Below, in pieces: positions 1 to 6,503 of a stretch of 6,734 nucleotides of DNA (its first letter is position 1; each line of letters starts with the position of its first letter). A program made the translations under genes and the position numbers. This DNA is from Bacteroidales bacterium UBA1757 (GTDB lineage: Bacteria; Bacteroidota; Bacteroidia; Bacteroidales; UBA1402). Under the pieces are notes generated by a model. It searched no databases. It had not been told where the DNA came from and was given only the letters and a program-made list of their open reading frames with translations. The stretch covers positions 1 through 6,734 of the forward strand of contig DCHH01000090.1 of NCBI GenBank assembly GCA_002315625.1, given 5' to 3'.

Positions 1-2954
1 CCCACGGCAATGGGAATTAGTGCCAGAGCCGAGGTAAGGGCAGTCATCAGAATCGGATTCAGGCGGTCAAGCGAGCCTTCCACAACGGCTTGCTTCAAGC
101 TTACTCCTTTGTTAATCAAATCATTGTACCGTTCAATAAGCAGCATACCATTGCGGGTGGCAATACCAAAAAGCGAAATAAAGCCAATTATGGAAGGAAT
201 AGACACCACCCGGTCAGTCAAAAAGATTGCGAACACTCCGCCAATCAGGGCTAGAGGCAGGTTGACCAGCACGATGGCCGACTGTTTGACGCTCTTAAAC
301 TGAGCGTAGAGGAGCAGGAAGATTATCAGTATTGAAACCAGCGAGGCCAGTCTCAGCGTACGCGAAGCCGACTGGGCACTTTCGAACTGCCCCCCGTAAG
401 TCACATAGAATCCATCGGGAAGATCAACCTTTTCATTGATTTGCTGACGGATACAATCGACCGTACCCTGAAGGTCGTTGCCTTCGACATTGCACGACAC
501 AACTATCCGCCGGCTCACATTTTCACGGCTTATGGTGTTAGGGCCGGTAACTGAGCGGATTTCGGCCAGCTCTTCCAATGGCACCTTTGCCACTCCCGCA
601 TCTAAGGGCAAATGACGGATGTCGTCCATCGAGGAGACTTTTTGCGGATCGACCTTCACGGTAAGGTCGAAAACCTCATTGCCTTCGAATACCTGAGAAA
701 CGACCTTACCCGACAGGCAGACTTCGACCATCGAAGCAAACTCGGAGGGTGTAACACCGTATCGGACAAGCATTTCCCTACGGGGCACAATCAGCAGTTG
801 GGGACGTTCCACCTGTTGCTCCATATTGAGATCGACCACCCCGGGGACATCCTTCATAACCTCCCTGACCCTTGATGCAGTTGCATAGAGCCGGTTAAGG
901 TCATTTCCGAAAATCTTGACGGCAATACTCGATGCCGTGCCCGAAAGCATCGCGTCCAGACGGTGCGAAATTGGCTGACCGATTTCCACATTTACCCCTG
1001 GAAGGGTCTGTAGCTTGGTTCGTATGTCGGTCATGACTTCCCCCTTCGACCGGTCTGACAACTCAAACGGTGCTTCGATTTCAGACACGTTCACCCCGAA
1101 GGAGTGCTCGTCCAACTCGGCACGTCCGGTCTTGCGGGCCACTGTGGAGATTTCCGGAACAGATAGGAGCAGTTCTTCCGCCTGCCGGCCCAGTCTGTCA
1201 GATTCTTCCAGTGAAATGCCCGGCCAGGTACTCACATTTATCGTAAAAGAGCCTTCATTGAATGCCGGTAAGAAGCTGTGTCCCAGTGAAAAGAATGTAA
1301 CCAATGCTACTACCAGTAATAAGGCCATACTCCCTATAACCCACTTGCCATGCTCAATTGTCCAGGTCAATGCCTGTCCGTATCTTTTCCTGAAGAAACC
1401 GGTCAGCCACGGAGTGCCTTTCACAAGCGGACGACCTCTTTTTCCAAGCAGAAGGCTGCACAGAAGCGGAGTAAGGGTAAGTGCCACCAATGTCGAGGCA
1501 AACAACGATACAATAAATGCCACCCCAAGCGGCCTGAGCATTCTCCCCTCCATACCCGAGAGGAAGAAGAGCGGCACGAAACTCACAACGATAATGAGCG
1601 TCGAGTTCAGGATTGGCAGGCGCACCTCACGGGAAGCCCGAAATACAGTTTCTCGGATGGAAGCCCTGTCTCCGATAACTTCAGGAGTGTCTTTCAGCCG
1701 TTTGCTTCGCTCCTGAAGCCGTTTATAGACATTCTCCACATCCACAATTGCATCATCAACAAGCGAACCGATTGCAATGGCCATACCACCAATACTCATA
1801 GTGTTGATAGTCAGTCCCATTGCTTTCAGTGTCAATACGGTCACTATCAACGACATGGGGATAGACACAAGCGAAATCAGAGTGGTGCGGCCGTTCATCA
1901 GGAAAACAAACAGAATCAGCACGACAAATATTCCCCCCTCAATCAGGGCTTCAGTTATGTTGCGGATGGAACTGTCGATGAAGCGTTCCTGGCGGAACAC
2001 GTCCGTTGCTACATGTACATCAGTCGGAAGCGAAGGCTGCAATTCTCTGAGTGCCTCATCCACCCTTCGGGTCAAATCTATTGTGGAGACCTGCGGCTGC
2101 TTTGTCACGGTCAGCACCACTGCAGGATGGCCACAGAGGGAAGCAACCCCCGTCTTGGGCGATTTGACTCCCTCAGAAATCTCAGCCACCTGGTCCAGAG
2201 TGACACCGCTGCGAACCACCGTCCTACCCAATGCTCCCATATCGGTTGTATGCTGTCTGCCTACTACAATGTACTCATTTCCATATTCATACAGCACACC
2301 GCCGCTGACATTGCGGTTCATGTCAGCGGTGGCTTTCAGTACATCTTCAAGGGTTACACCATAATACTGCATGCGGCCGGGAAGAAGCCGGATCTGGTAT
2401 TCCTTCACATCGCCGCCCTGTACGGAGACTTGTGCCACACCTCCCAACGAGAGAATCCGTGGGCGAAGAGTCCAGTCGGCCAGCGTGCGCAAATCTTCCA
2501 TCGAGGTGGTGTCAGATGTCAGTGCAACCATCATCATTTCGCCCAAAATTGACGACTGAGGCCCCATAACAGGCTTTCCGGCCGTCGGTGGAAGCGATTC
2601 AGAGACTTCCATCAACCGTTCTGAAACGATTTGCCGGGATTTGTAAATATCGGTACCCCACTCGAATTCCACCCATACGACAGAAAATCCGGTTGAAGAA
2701 GTGGAACGCACCCGCCTTACACAGGAGGCCCCGTTCACAGCCGTTTCAATAGGGAAAGATATAAGTCGCTCAACCTCCTCAGGAGCCATTCCGGGAGCTT
2801 CCGTCATCACAACTACAGTTGGGGCATTCAAGTCGGGAAAAACATCGACATCCAAGTTGTTCAGGGCAATAATACCACTGACCATCAGCAGAATAGCCGC
2901 TACCGATATAAACAGGGGGTTCTCCAGCGAGAACTTTATGATTCTATCCAGCAT
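1..2954 (-). CDS. Heavy-metal efflux RND permease, CusA/CzcA family (3' end cut by window edge)
   Basis: Inner-membrane proton-driven pump subunit that would export metal ions through a trimeric RND complex with the adaptor encoded just upstream. My translation is open for 984 codons from ATG at 2954 to the window edge with no stop or frameshift. Family members are about 1030-1050 residues, so roughly the last 50-60 are missing. Visible: TM1 (about 10-30) followed by DVDVFPDLNAPTVVV, porter-domain Arg83, TM2-TM6 (about 340-498) with TM4 motif GSLVDDAIVDVEN (396-408, proton-relay Asp400 region), TM7 (538-556), second periplasmic half, then TM8-TM10 (866-938) and the start of TM11. By alignment from memory, the CusA copper-binding Met573, Met623 and Met672 fall on Asn573, Val622/623 and Ala668 here, while an acidic/His segment AELDEHSFGVNVSEIE (612-627) occupies the same site. 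This argues against Cu(I)/Ag(I); Zn, Co, Ni or Cd is an inference. Start chosen because it lies 10 bases after the adaptor stop and gives the standard N-terminus. Confidence 0.95.
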   Translation of the reverse strand, partial: MLDRIIKFSLENPLFISVAAILLMVSGIIALNNLDVDVFPDLNAPTVVVMTEAPGMAPEEVERLISFPIETAVNGASCVRRVRSTSSTGFSVVWVEFEWGTDIYKSRQIVSERLMEVSESLPPTAGKPVMGPQSSILGEMMMVALTSDTTSMEDLRTLADWTLRPRILSLGGVAQVSVQGGDVKEYQIRLLPGRMQYYGVTLEDVLKATADMNRNVSGGVLYEYGNEYIVVGRQHTTDMGALGRTVVRSGVTLDQVAEISEGVKSPKTGVASLCGHPAVVLTVTKQPQVSTIDLTRRVDEALRELQPSLPTDVHVATDVFRQERFIDSSIRNITEALIEGGIFVVLILFVFLMNGRTTLISLVSIPMSLIVTVLTLKAMGLTINTMSIGGMAIAIGSLVDDAIVDVENVYKRLQERSKRLKDTPEVIGDRASIRETVFRASREVRLPILNSTLIIVVSFVPLFFLSGMEGRMLRPLGVAFIVSLFASTLVALTLTPLLCSLLLGKRGRPLVKGTPWLTGFFRKRYGQALTWTIEHGKWVIGSMALLLVVALVTFFSLGHSFLPAFNEGSFTINVSTWPGISLEESDRLGRQAEELLLSVPEISTVARKTGRAELDEHSFGVNVSEIEAPFELSDRSKGEVMTDIRTKLQTLPGVNVEIGQPISHRLDAMLSGTASSIAVKIFGNDLNRLYATASRVREVMKDVPGVVDLNMEQQVERPQLLIVPRREMLVRYGVTPSEFASMVEVCLSGKVVSQVFEGNEVFDLTVKVDPQKVSSMDDIRHLPLDAGVAKVPLEELAEIRSVTGPNTISRENVSRRIVVSCNVEGNDLQGTVDCIRQQINEKVDLPDGFYVTYGGQFESAQSASRTLRLASLVSILIIFLLLYAQFKSVKQSAIVLVNLPLALIGGVFAIFLTDRVVSIPSIIGFISLFGIATRNGMLLIERYNDLINKGVSLKQAVVEGSLDRLNPILMTALTSALALIPIAV

Positions 2955-2964
2955 GGCCGTAAGC

Positions 2965-4047
2965 TTAATGATGATGTGAATGTCCTTCCGGGACACTTGA
3001 TGAAAATGCAGCCAGCCGGACCTGATAGGCGCCACGTGTCACAACAATGTCCCCGCTGTGAAGTCCTGAGAGTACTTCCACCCGCTCACCGTCATTGCCT
3101 CCCAACGACACCTCCTGCTTGCGGTAGCAATCCTCATCCAACCTGATATAGACAAAATAGAGCCCCTGCTCCTCCGTCAGGGCGGATAGAGGCACAGATA
3201 TAACATCAGTACGGGGCTGCTCCGTAAGCCAGACCTCGGCATACATACCTCCAGCCAACGAGCCTTCGTTAGTCAGCGAGAATGTGACCGGCAGATATGC
3301 CTCACCCCTCTTGACAGAGCGGCCATACGACAGCAGGCGGCCACCCATTTTGCTGATATCATAAACCCGGTCACTGCCCGGCACCCTGAAACGGGCCGAA
3401 GTCACTTTCGACAGTCTTGGATACAAACCAACCGGCACCTCTGCGCACAATCGCATGGCATTGATGTCGGTCACCACTGCGACAGTGGTCCCTGCTTGGA
3501 CGAACGCCCCATCTTCAACATCGATACATCCGATTGTTCCGCTCAACGGGGATGTAATCGCGATTCCTTTAGCATTGCCCTTTTCATACATTTCATATTC
3601 CGCCTTTGCCACCTGATATTCCCGGCGGGCCTGTTCGTAAGCCTTCTGCGAAACCGACCCCTCCAAGACCAATCGGGCTGCACGGTTGTACTGCGACTCG
3701 GCTGCATCCAAAGCGGCCTTGGCCTTGACAGCCGGGTTGCCGGCAGCAAGAACGTCGGTATGAAGATACGCAACCGCCTGACCGGCCCGAACCTCGGAAC
3801 CGACTGCTACAGGGCATAGTGTAACGACACCGTCGGTGGCAGCCACCAGGCTCCTACTCGCTCCAGTTGCCGGTTGCAAATAGCCACTGACCCCGATTGC
3901 AGAAGAAAACTCACCGGGCTCAACAGTCTCGGTCTGAAGATTGACTGCATCGGCCTGCTGCTCAGAAAAATGGATTTCGCCCTCATCTTCTGAGAAGGCG
4001 ATAACGGGCGACAGCATAAGCATCGCCACGATAAAATATTTATTCAT
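2965..4047 (-). CDS. Periplasmic adaptor (membrane fusion protein) of heavy-metal RND efflux, CusB/CzcB-like, with His-rich tail
   Basis: 360-residue periplasmic adaptor that would bridge the RND permease encoded next and an outer-membrane channel. Order of parts: signal peptide (1-19, ending in VIAFS before an acidic mature start), first half of the lipoyl/barrel-sandwich domain (about 65-106), an alpha-helical hairpin rich in Ala/Glu/Arg (about 106-157), second lipoyl half containing TSPLSGTIG (165-173), beta-barrel (about 195-275), and a membrane-proximal domain with ISVPLSALTEEQGLYFVYI (283-301) and GLHSGDIVVTRGAYQV (328-343). The C-terminus is EGHSHHH, a small metal-binding-type tail. 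No methionine occurs between residue 13 and residue 153, so the N-terminal Met cluster of E. coli CusB is absent. The start at 4047 is preferred to an in-frame ATG at 4158, which overlaps the previous gene and adds 37 residues before the signal peptide. A purine-rich AAAAGAAAG lies just upstream of 4047. Family certain, metal unknown. Confidence 0.93.
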   Translation of the reverse strand: MNKYFIVAMLMLSPVIAFSEDEGEIHFSEQQADAVNLQTETVEPGEFSSAIGVSGYLQPATGASRSLVAATDGVVTLCPVAVGSEVRAGQAVAYLHTDVLAAGNPAVKAKAALDAAESQYNRAARLVLEGSVSQKAYEQARREYQVAKAEYEMYEKGNAKGIAITSPLSGTIGCIDVEDGAFVQAGTTVAVVTDINAMRLCAEVPVGLYPRLSKVTSARFRVPGSDRVYDISKMGGRLLSYGRSVKRGEAYLPVTFSLTNEGSLAGGMYAEVWLTEQPRTDVISVPLSALTEEQGLYFVYIRLDEDCYRKQEVSLGGNDGERVEVLSGLHSGDIVVTRGAYQVRLAAFSSSVPEGHSHHH

Positions 4048-4061
4048 TTGACTTTCTTTTG

Positions 4062-4106
4062 AGATGAAACAACCATCTTGTCTGCAAGGAATAATGCTTA
4101 CAGACA
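4062..4106 (-). promoter_or_regulatory. Two abutting hairpins in the gap before the adaptor gene
   Basis: The 73-base gap between the His-rich protein gene and the adaptor gene holds two inverted repeats with no bases between them. The larger pairs TGTCTGCAAG (4079-4088) with CTTACAGACA (4097-4106) around an 8-base loop. Read as minus-strand RNA the whole 10-bp stem pairs, with one G-U wobble. The smaller pairs AGATG (4062-4066) with CATCT (4074-4078) around a 7-base loop. No U-run follows the stems in the direction of transcription, so this is not a standard intrinsic terminator. It could be an attenuator, a processing or stability element that sets adaptor/permease levels, or a DNA operator. 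The structure is seen; the role is unknown. Confidence 0.5.
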
Positions 4107-4120
4107 TGTTCAATGATGCA

Positions 4121-4564
4121 TCAACCCACAAAAGGAGGCGCTCGCAGACTATGGCCACTCAAGGCCACCGCCTCGGGCAAATCCTCAGCAAATGAATAGA
4201 ATGTGATTTGAGAAAAATAACCCGATATGGTTTCCGACACCGTTTGCGGCATCGAAAACACAGCCACTACACTACGATAGACCGTCAGGACATCCTGCGC
4301 CTTGGTAATGAGCTTCAGGTTGAGCTGACAAAGGCCGTCGTCGTGGTCGGCTCCATGGTGATGATGGGCACACTCACAGTCGGTATGGCCGCAATCGGGA
4401 CATTCATGGATATGTTCCTCTATGGTGAGTTCGACAAAATCGACCCACTCGTTGGAGACACACAGATGGGAACCATGGTGATGATGAGGAACCACAATGC
4501 TCACACACAGCACTACCACCATAAGCAGCGCCAGTATTTTGCAAAGCAGATTCCTAATCATCAT
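4121..4564 (-). CDS. Small exported His/Cys-rich protein, putative metal-binding partner of the efflux pump
   Basis: 147-residue protein with no function I can assign with certainty. Similar small His-rich proteins sit beside Cus/Czc-type pumps in Bacteroidetes, some as unnamed domain families. The N-terminus has an uncleaved anchor or signal peptide (hydrophobic about 9-26). It is followed directly by HHHHGSH (27-33), then HIHECPDCGHTDCECAHHHH (51-70) and HDD (74-76). In total there are about 14 His and 8 Cys, concentrated in the first 80 residues. The C-terminal half (80-147) is ordinary in composition and ends in SLRAPPFVG. The Cys/His pattern could bind a soft or borderline divalent metal in the periplasm and pass it to the adaptor; this is inference. 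It lies 18 bases after the ACP gene and 73 bases before the adaptor start. The Cys at residue 20 has Leu before it and so does not form a good lipobox. Start could be Met1 (4564) or Met2 (4561). Confidence 0.8.
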   Translation of the reverse strand: MMIRNLLCKILALLMVVVLCVSIVVPHHHHGSHLCVSNEWVDFVELTIEEHIHECPDCGHTDCECAHHHHGADHDDGLCQLNLKLITKAQDVLTVYRSVVAVFSMPQTVSETISGYFSQITFYSFAEDLPEAVALSGHSLRAPPFVG

Positions 4565-4582
4565 GGATGTTTATAAGATTTT

Positions 4583-4822
4583 TCAGTTGACCTTCGGGTG
4601 AATGTATTCAATCACCTCTCCGACCGTATTGAACTGAACCGGGCCGGCAAATTCAAAACCGAACTTCTGTTCTATGGCCAGCGACAGAAGCAGCATGGTC
4701 AGTGAATCAATCATCAGATCGTTGATGAGATGGCTTTCCATGCCAACGCTATCCAAATTGGTTTTGGGCTTTATGGTCTTGATAATCTCCTTCAAGCCCT
4801 CCATTATCTCTTCTCTTGTCAT
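4583..4822 (-). CDS. Acyl carrier protein
   Basis: 79-residue cytosolic carrier that holds acyl chains as thioesters on a phosphopantetheine arm. The attachment site is Ser40 in DLMIDSLTMLLL (35-46), the standard DSL motif at the start of helix 2. The helical N-terminus (MTREEIMEGLKEIIK), acidic helix 2 region and C-terminal FNTVGEVIEYI (64-74) match the usual four-helix fold, and the length is normal for a stand-alone ACP. It begins 8 bases after the ligase stop codon with no evident Shine-Dalgarno, suggesting translational coupling. The DLMIDSL form and the pairing with its own ligase make it more likely a specialised ACP for a secondary lipid or polyene pathway than the housekeeping AcpP, which normally sits with the fab genes. 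Confidence 0.92.
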   Translation of the reverse strand: MTREEIMEGLKEIIKTIKPKTNLDSVGMESHLINDLMIDSLTMLLLSLAIEQKFGFEFAGPVQFNTVGEVIEYIHPKVN

Positions 4823-4830
4823 AAAAACAG

Positions 4831-6321
4831 TTATTGGTTACGGGAAACTTTCATTGCACCGGTGCGCTTGAAGTCCTCGTGGCGCACGGTAATCTTGCTT
4901 ATCCGGTGAGTGGAAGGAAGTGTGGCATTCACATCGGCAACCAGCTTGCGGAAGAAAGCTTCAACCTCTTCCCAAGGCTTGCCCTCGAAGGCAGGCATCA
5001 ACGGGTAGAACTCAATAGCAATGACACCCTTACCATCGACCTCTTCCTCCCTGACAAGGCAATCCTTCATAGCCGGGCACTTGTAGAAAGGCTCCTCAAT
5101 GCTCTCAGGCGATACATTTTCACCGTTATCAAGGATAATCAGGTTCTTGATGCGACCGACAATATACAGGAAACCATCCTCGTCAACCCGTACCAGATCG
5201 CCTGTCTTGAACCAGCCATCTTCTGTAAAAGCAGCAGCCGTATTGACAGGGTCATTGTAGTAACCGGTGAAAATCGTGGGGCCTTTCAGCCAAAGCTCAC
5301 CTTCAACCACCTTGGTCTCAATGCCGTCATAGACCTTTCCAATGGAGGTCGGATGGGTCAGCACGTCAGCGTTTCCGGTCGTAAGGTTTGCCGACTCGGT
5401 CAGGCCATAGCCGGCAAGCAGCTGAATGCCCAACTTGTCAAATTCGGTCATCAGACGCGGCGGGACATTGGCTGCACCCGAAATAATCATCTTCAACTGA
5501 CCGCCAAGGAAGGGAACTCCATACATCTTGACCAGTCCGAGAAGGATTTCGCAAATACCCGGAACGAGCACCAGCAGTGTGGGACGAATCTGCGGGAACT
5601 TGCCGATTGTGGCCTTCATATCCTCACATGAGAACCACTCCGCACCGGTATAGAACACCGACATTGTGCTGCGGACCAAGCCGAAGATATGGCTCAGTGG
5701 CAGCATACAGATAACACGGTTTCCTGCCAGCTGGCTTCCGGGGGCAAAACATCCGTTGAACGAACCGCGCATCAGGGCACGATGCGGCAGAACGGCACCC
5801 TTCGGAGCACCAGTCGTACCGCCAGTGAAGAAAATGGCAGCAGTATCTTCCTTGTCAACAATGGCAACAGGAGCCTCCTCATCGGCAATAGCGGCGGCAG
5901 GACAAACTTTGACGGGCAGTCCTTCGCATAGCGGAGCAAACTCGTCGCGCACGAAAATGGCCTCGACGTCAAAACGCTTGCAACTACCAGCCACGGCGGG
6001 TGCGGGCAAAGATGCCGGCAGGTTGAGGGCTACATATCCGGCAGAGGTTACTGCCAAAAACAATTCTACTGCATTTAGGGAATTGCGGTCAAAAATGGCA
6101 ATCTTTGCACCTTTGGCCAATCCCAGTGCATTGATATAGGCACGGCGGCGGGCAATTCGGCTGCAAAACTCCTTATAAGTATAGGTGGTGACTGTATCAG
6201 ACACTGCGGGACGGTCGCCCCACTTCTGTTCAATCCAAGTTACAAATTCCGGAATAGTCGGAATATAAGACAGTTGCGCCAGCTCTTCGGCTGGAATCAT
6301 GTCATAAAAGTAGTCTTTCAT
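4831..6321 (-). CDS. AMP-forming acyl-CoA/acyl-ACP synthetase (ANL superfamily)
   Basis: 496-residue adenylating enzyme that activates a carboxylic acid with ATP and transfers it to CoA or a carrier protein. Motifs in order: P-loop TGGTTGAPKG (166-175, the FadD-like TGG variant), PLSHIFGL (208-215), SGAANVPPRL (281-290), adenine-binding GYGLTES (304-310), ELWLKGPTIFTGYY (342-355), ATP-ribose Asp in WFKTGDL (370-376), hinge GRIKNLI (389-395), GENVSPESIEE (400-410), and the catalytic A10 region FKRTGAMKVSR (484-494) with the likely active Lys491. Both the large N-terminal and small C-terminal domains are present, so it appears intact. The acid substrate cannot be read from sequence. The ACP gene 8 bases downstream is the obvious acceptor, as in aryl polyene, dialkylresorcinol and related Bacteroidetes loci. 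The start at 6321 is supported by a GAGGAAA ribosome binding site and by a promoter about 75 bases upstream. Confidence 0.94.
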   Translation of the reverse strand: MKDYFYDMIPAEELAQLSYIPTIPEFVTWIEQKWGDRPAVSDTVTTYTYKEFCSRIARRRAYINALGLAKGAKIAIFDRNSLNAVELFLAVTSAGYVALNLPASLPAPAVAGSCKRFDVEAIFVRDEFAPLCEGLPVKVCPAAAIADEEAPVAIVDKEDTAAIFFTGGTTGAPKGAVLPHRALMRGSFNGCFAPGSQLAGNRVICMLPLSHIFGLVRSTMSVFYTGAEWFSCEDMKATIGKFPQIRPTLLVLVPGICEILLGLVKMYGVPFLGGQLKMIISGAANVPPRLMTEFDKLGIQLLAGYGLTESANLTTGNADVLTHPTSIGKVYDGIETKVVEGELWLKGPTIFTGYYNDPVNTAAAFTEDGWFKTGDLVRVDEDGFLYIVGRIKNLIILDNGENVSPESIEEPFYKCPAMKDCLVREEEVDGKGVIAIEFYPLMPAFEGKPWEEVEAFFRKLVADVNATLPSTHRISKITVRHEDFKRTGAMKVSRNQ

Positions 6322-6323
6322 AA

Positions 6324-6330
6324 TTTCCTC
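6324..6330 (-). promoter_or_regulatory. Strong ribosome binding site of the ligase gene
   Basis: GAGGAAA, two bases before the ligase ATG on the minus strand, with the GAGG core 5 bases away. It is the only clear Shine-Dalgarno in the window; Bacteroidetes genes mostly do without one. It supports 6321 as the start. Confidence 0.5.
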
Positions 6331-6394
6331 TATTTTGAATTATTTGCATTTCCGATGCTTCAGCTTCATAGACAATCCGCTGACTTCGGGGTGG

Positions 6395-6425
6395 CAAAAA
6401 TACAAAAATCCGTGAAATGGTGAAA
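6395..6425 (-). promoter_or_regulatory. Bacteroides-type promoter for the ligase-ACP-efflux gene run
   Basis: On the minus strand TATTTTTG (6402-6395) is an exact match to the Bacteroides -7 consensus TAnnTTTG. TTTC (6425-6422) lies 19 bases upstream and matches the -33 TTTG box in three of four positions with normal spacing. Transcription would begin near 6388-6390, leaving a leader of about 67 bases before the ligase start. No equally good promoter is visible in the gaps before the ACP, His-rich protein, adaptor or permease genes. Confidence 0.65.
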
Positions 6426-6427
6426 GC

Positions 6428-6454
6428 TTTTACCTTTTTCCGATCGATTTTACC
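6428..6454. repeat. Direct repeat TTTTACC x2, 20 bases apart, upstream of the -33 box
   Basis: TTTTACC occurs at 6428-6434 and again at 6448-6454 (GGTAAAA on the minus strand), start to start exactly 20 bases, about two helical turns. The nearer copy ends 2 bases from the -33 box, where activator half-sites often lie. Short A/T-rich repeats also occur by chance, so the role is uncertain. Confidence 0.35.
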
Positions 6455-6503
6455 GGATGGGGAACAAGCAATTCGAACCTGAAAATCCGACAGTGTTCAG
6501 TGG

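Noticed and set aside
1350..2552. Long plus-strand open frame (400 codons), with another at 1015-1716
   Set aside because: Both are antisense to the well-conserved permease frame on the minus strand, and their translations are low-complexity and resemble no family.
4048..4158. Upstream in-frame start at 4158 for the adaptor
   Set aside because: It would overlap the His-rich gene by 38 bases, translate across the hairpins and bury the signal peptide 37 residues inside the protein. The start at 4047 gives a normal signal peptide.
4494..4564. Lipoprotein signal at Cys20 of the His-rich protein
   Set aside because: The residue before the Cys is Leu, while a lipobox needs Gly, Ala or Ser there; a plain signal peptide or membrane anchor fits better.
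4208..4576. Plus-strand open frame of 122 codons, Met-rich
   Set aside because: Its Met-rich look comes from ATG triplets complementary to the CAT His codons of the minus-strand His-rich gene.
4834..5631. Plus-strand open frame of 265 codons, with others at 5666-6139 and 5689-5931
   Set aside because: They lie opposite the acyl synthetase, whose motifs are all intact on the minus strand; the plus-strand products show no domain features.
6439..6457. Possible terminator hairpin after the LolA-like gene
   Set aside because: The stem is only 6 bp with a wobble pair and is followed by A residues and not U residues in the direction of transcription.
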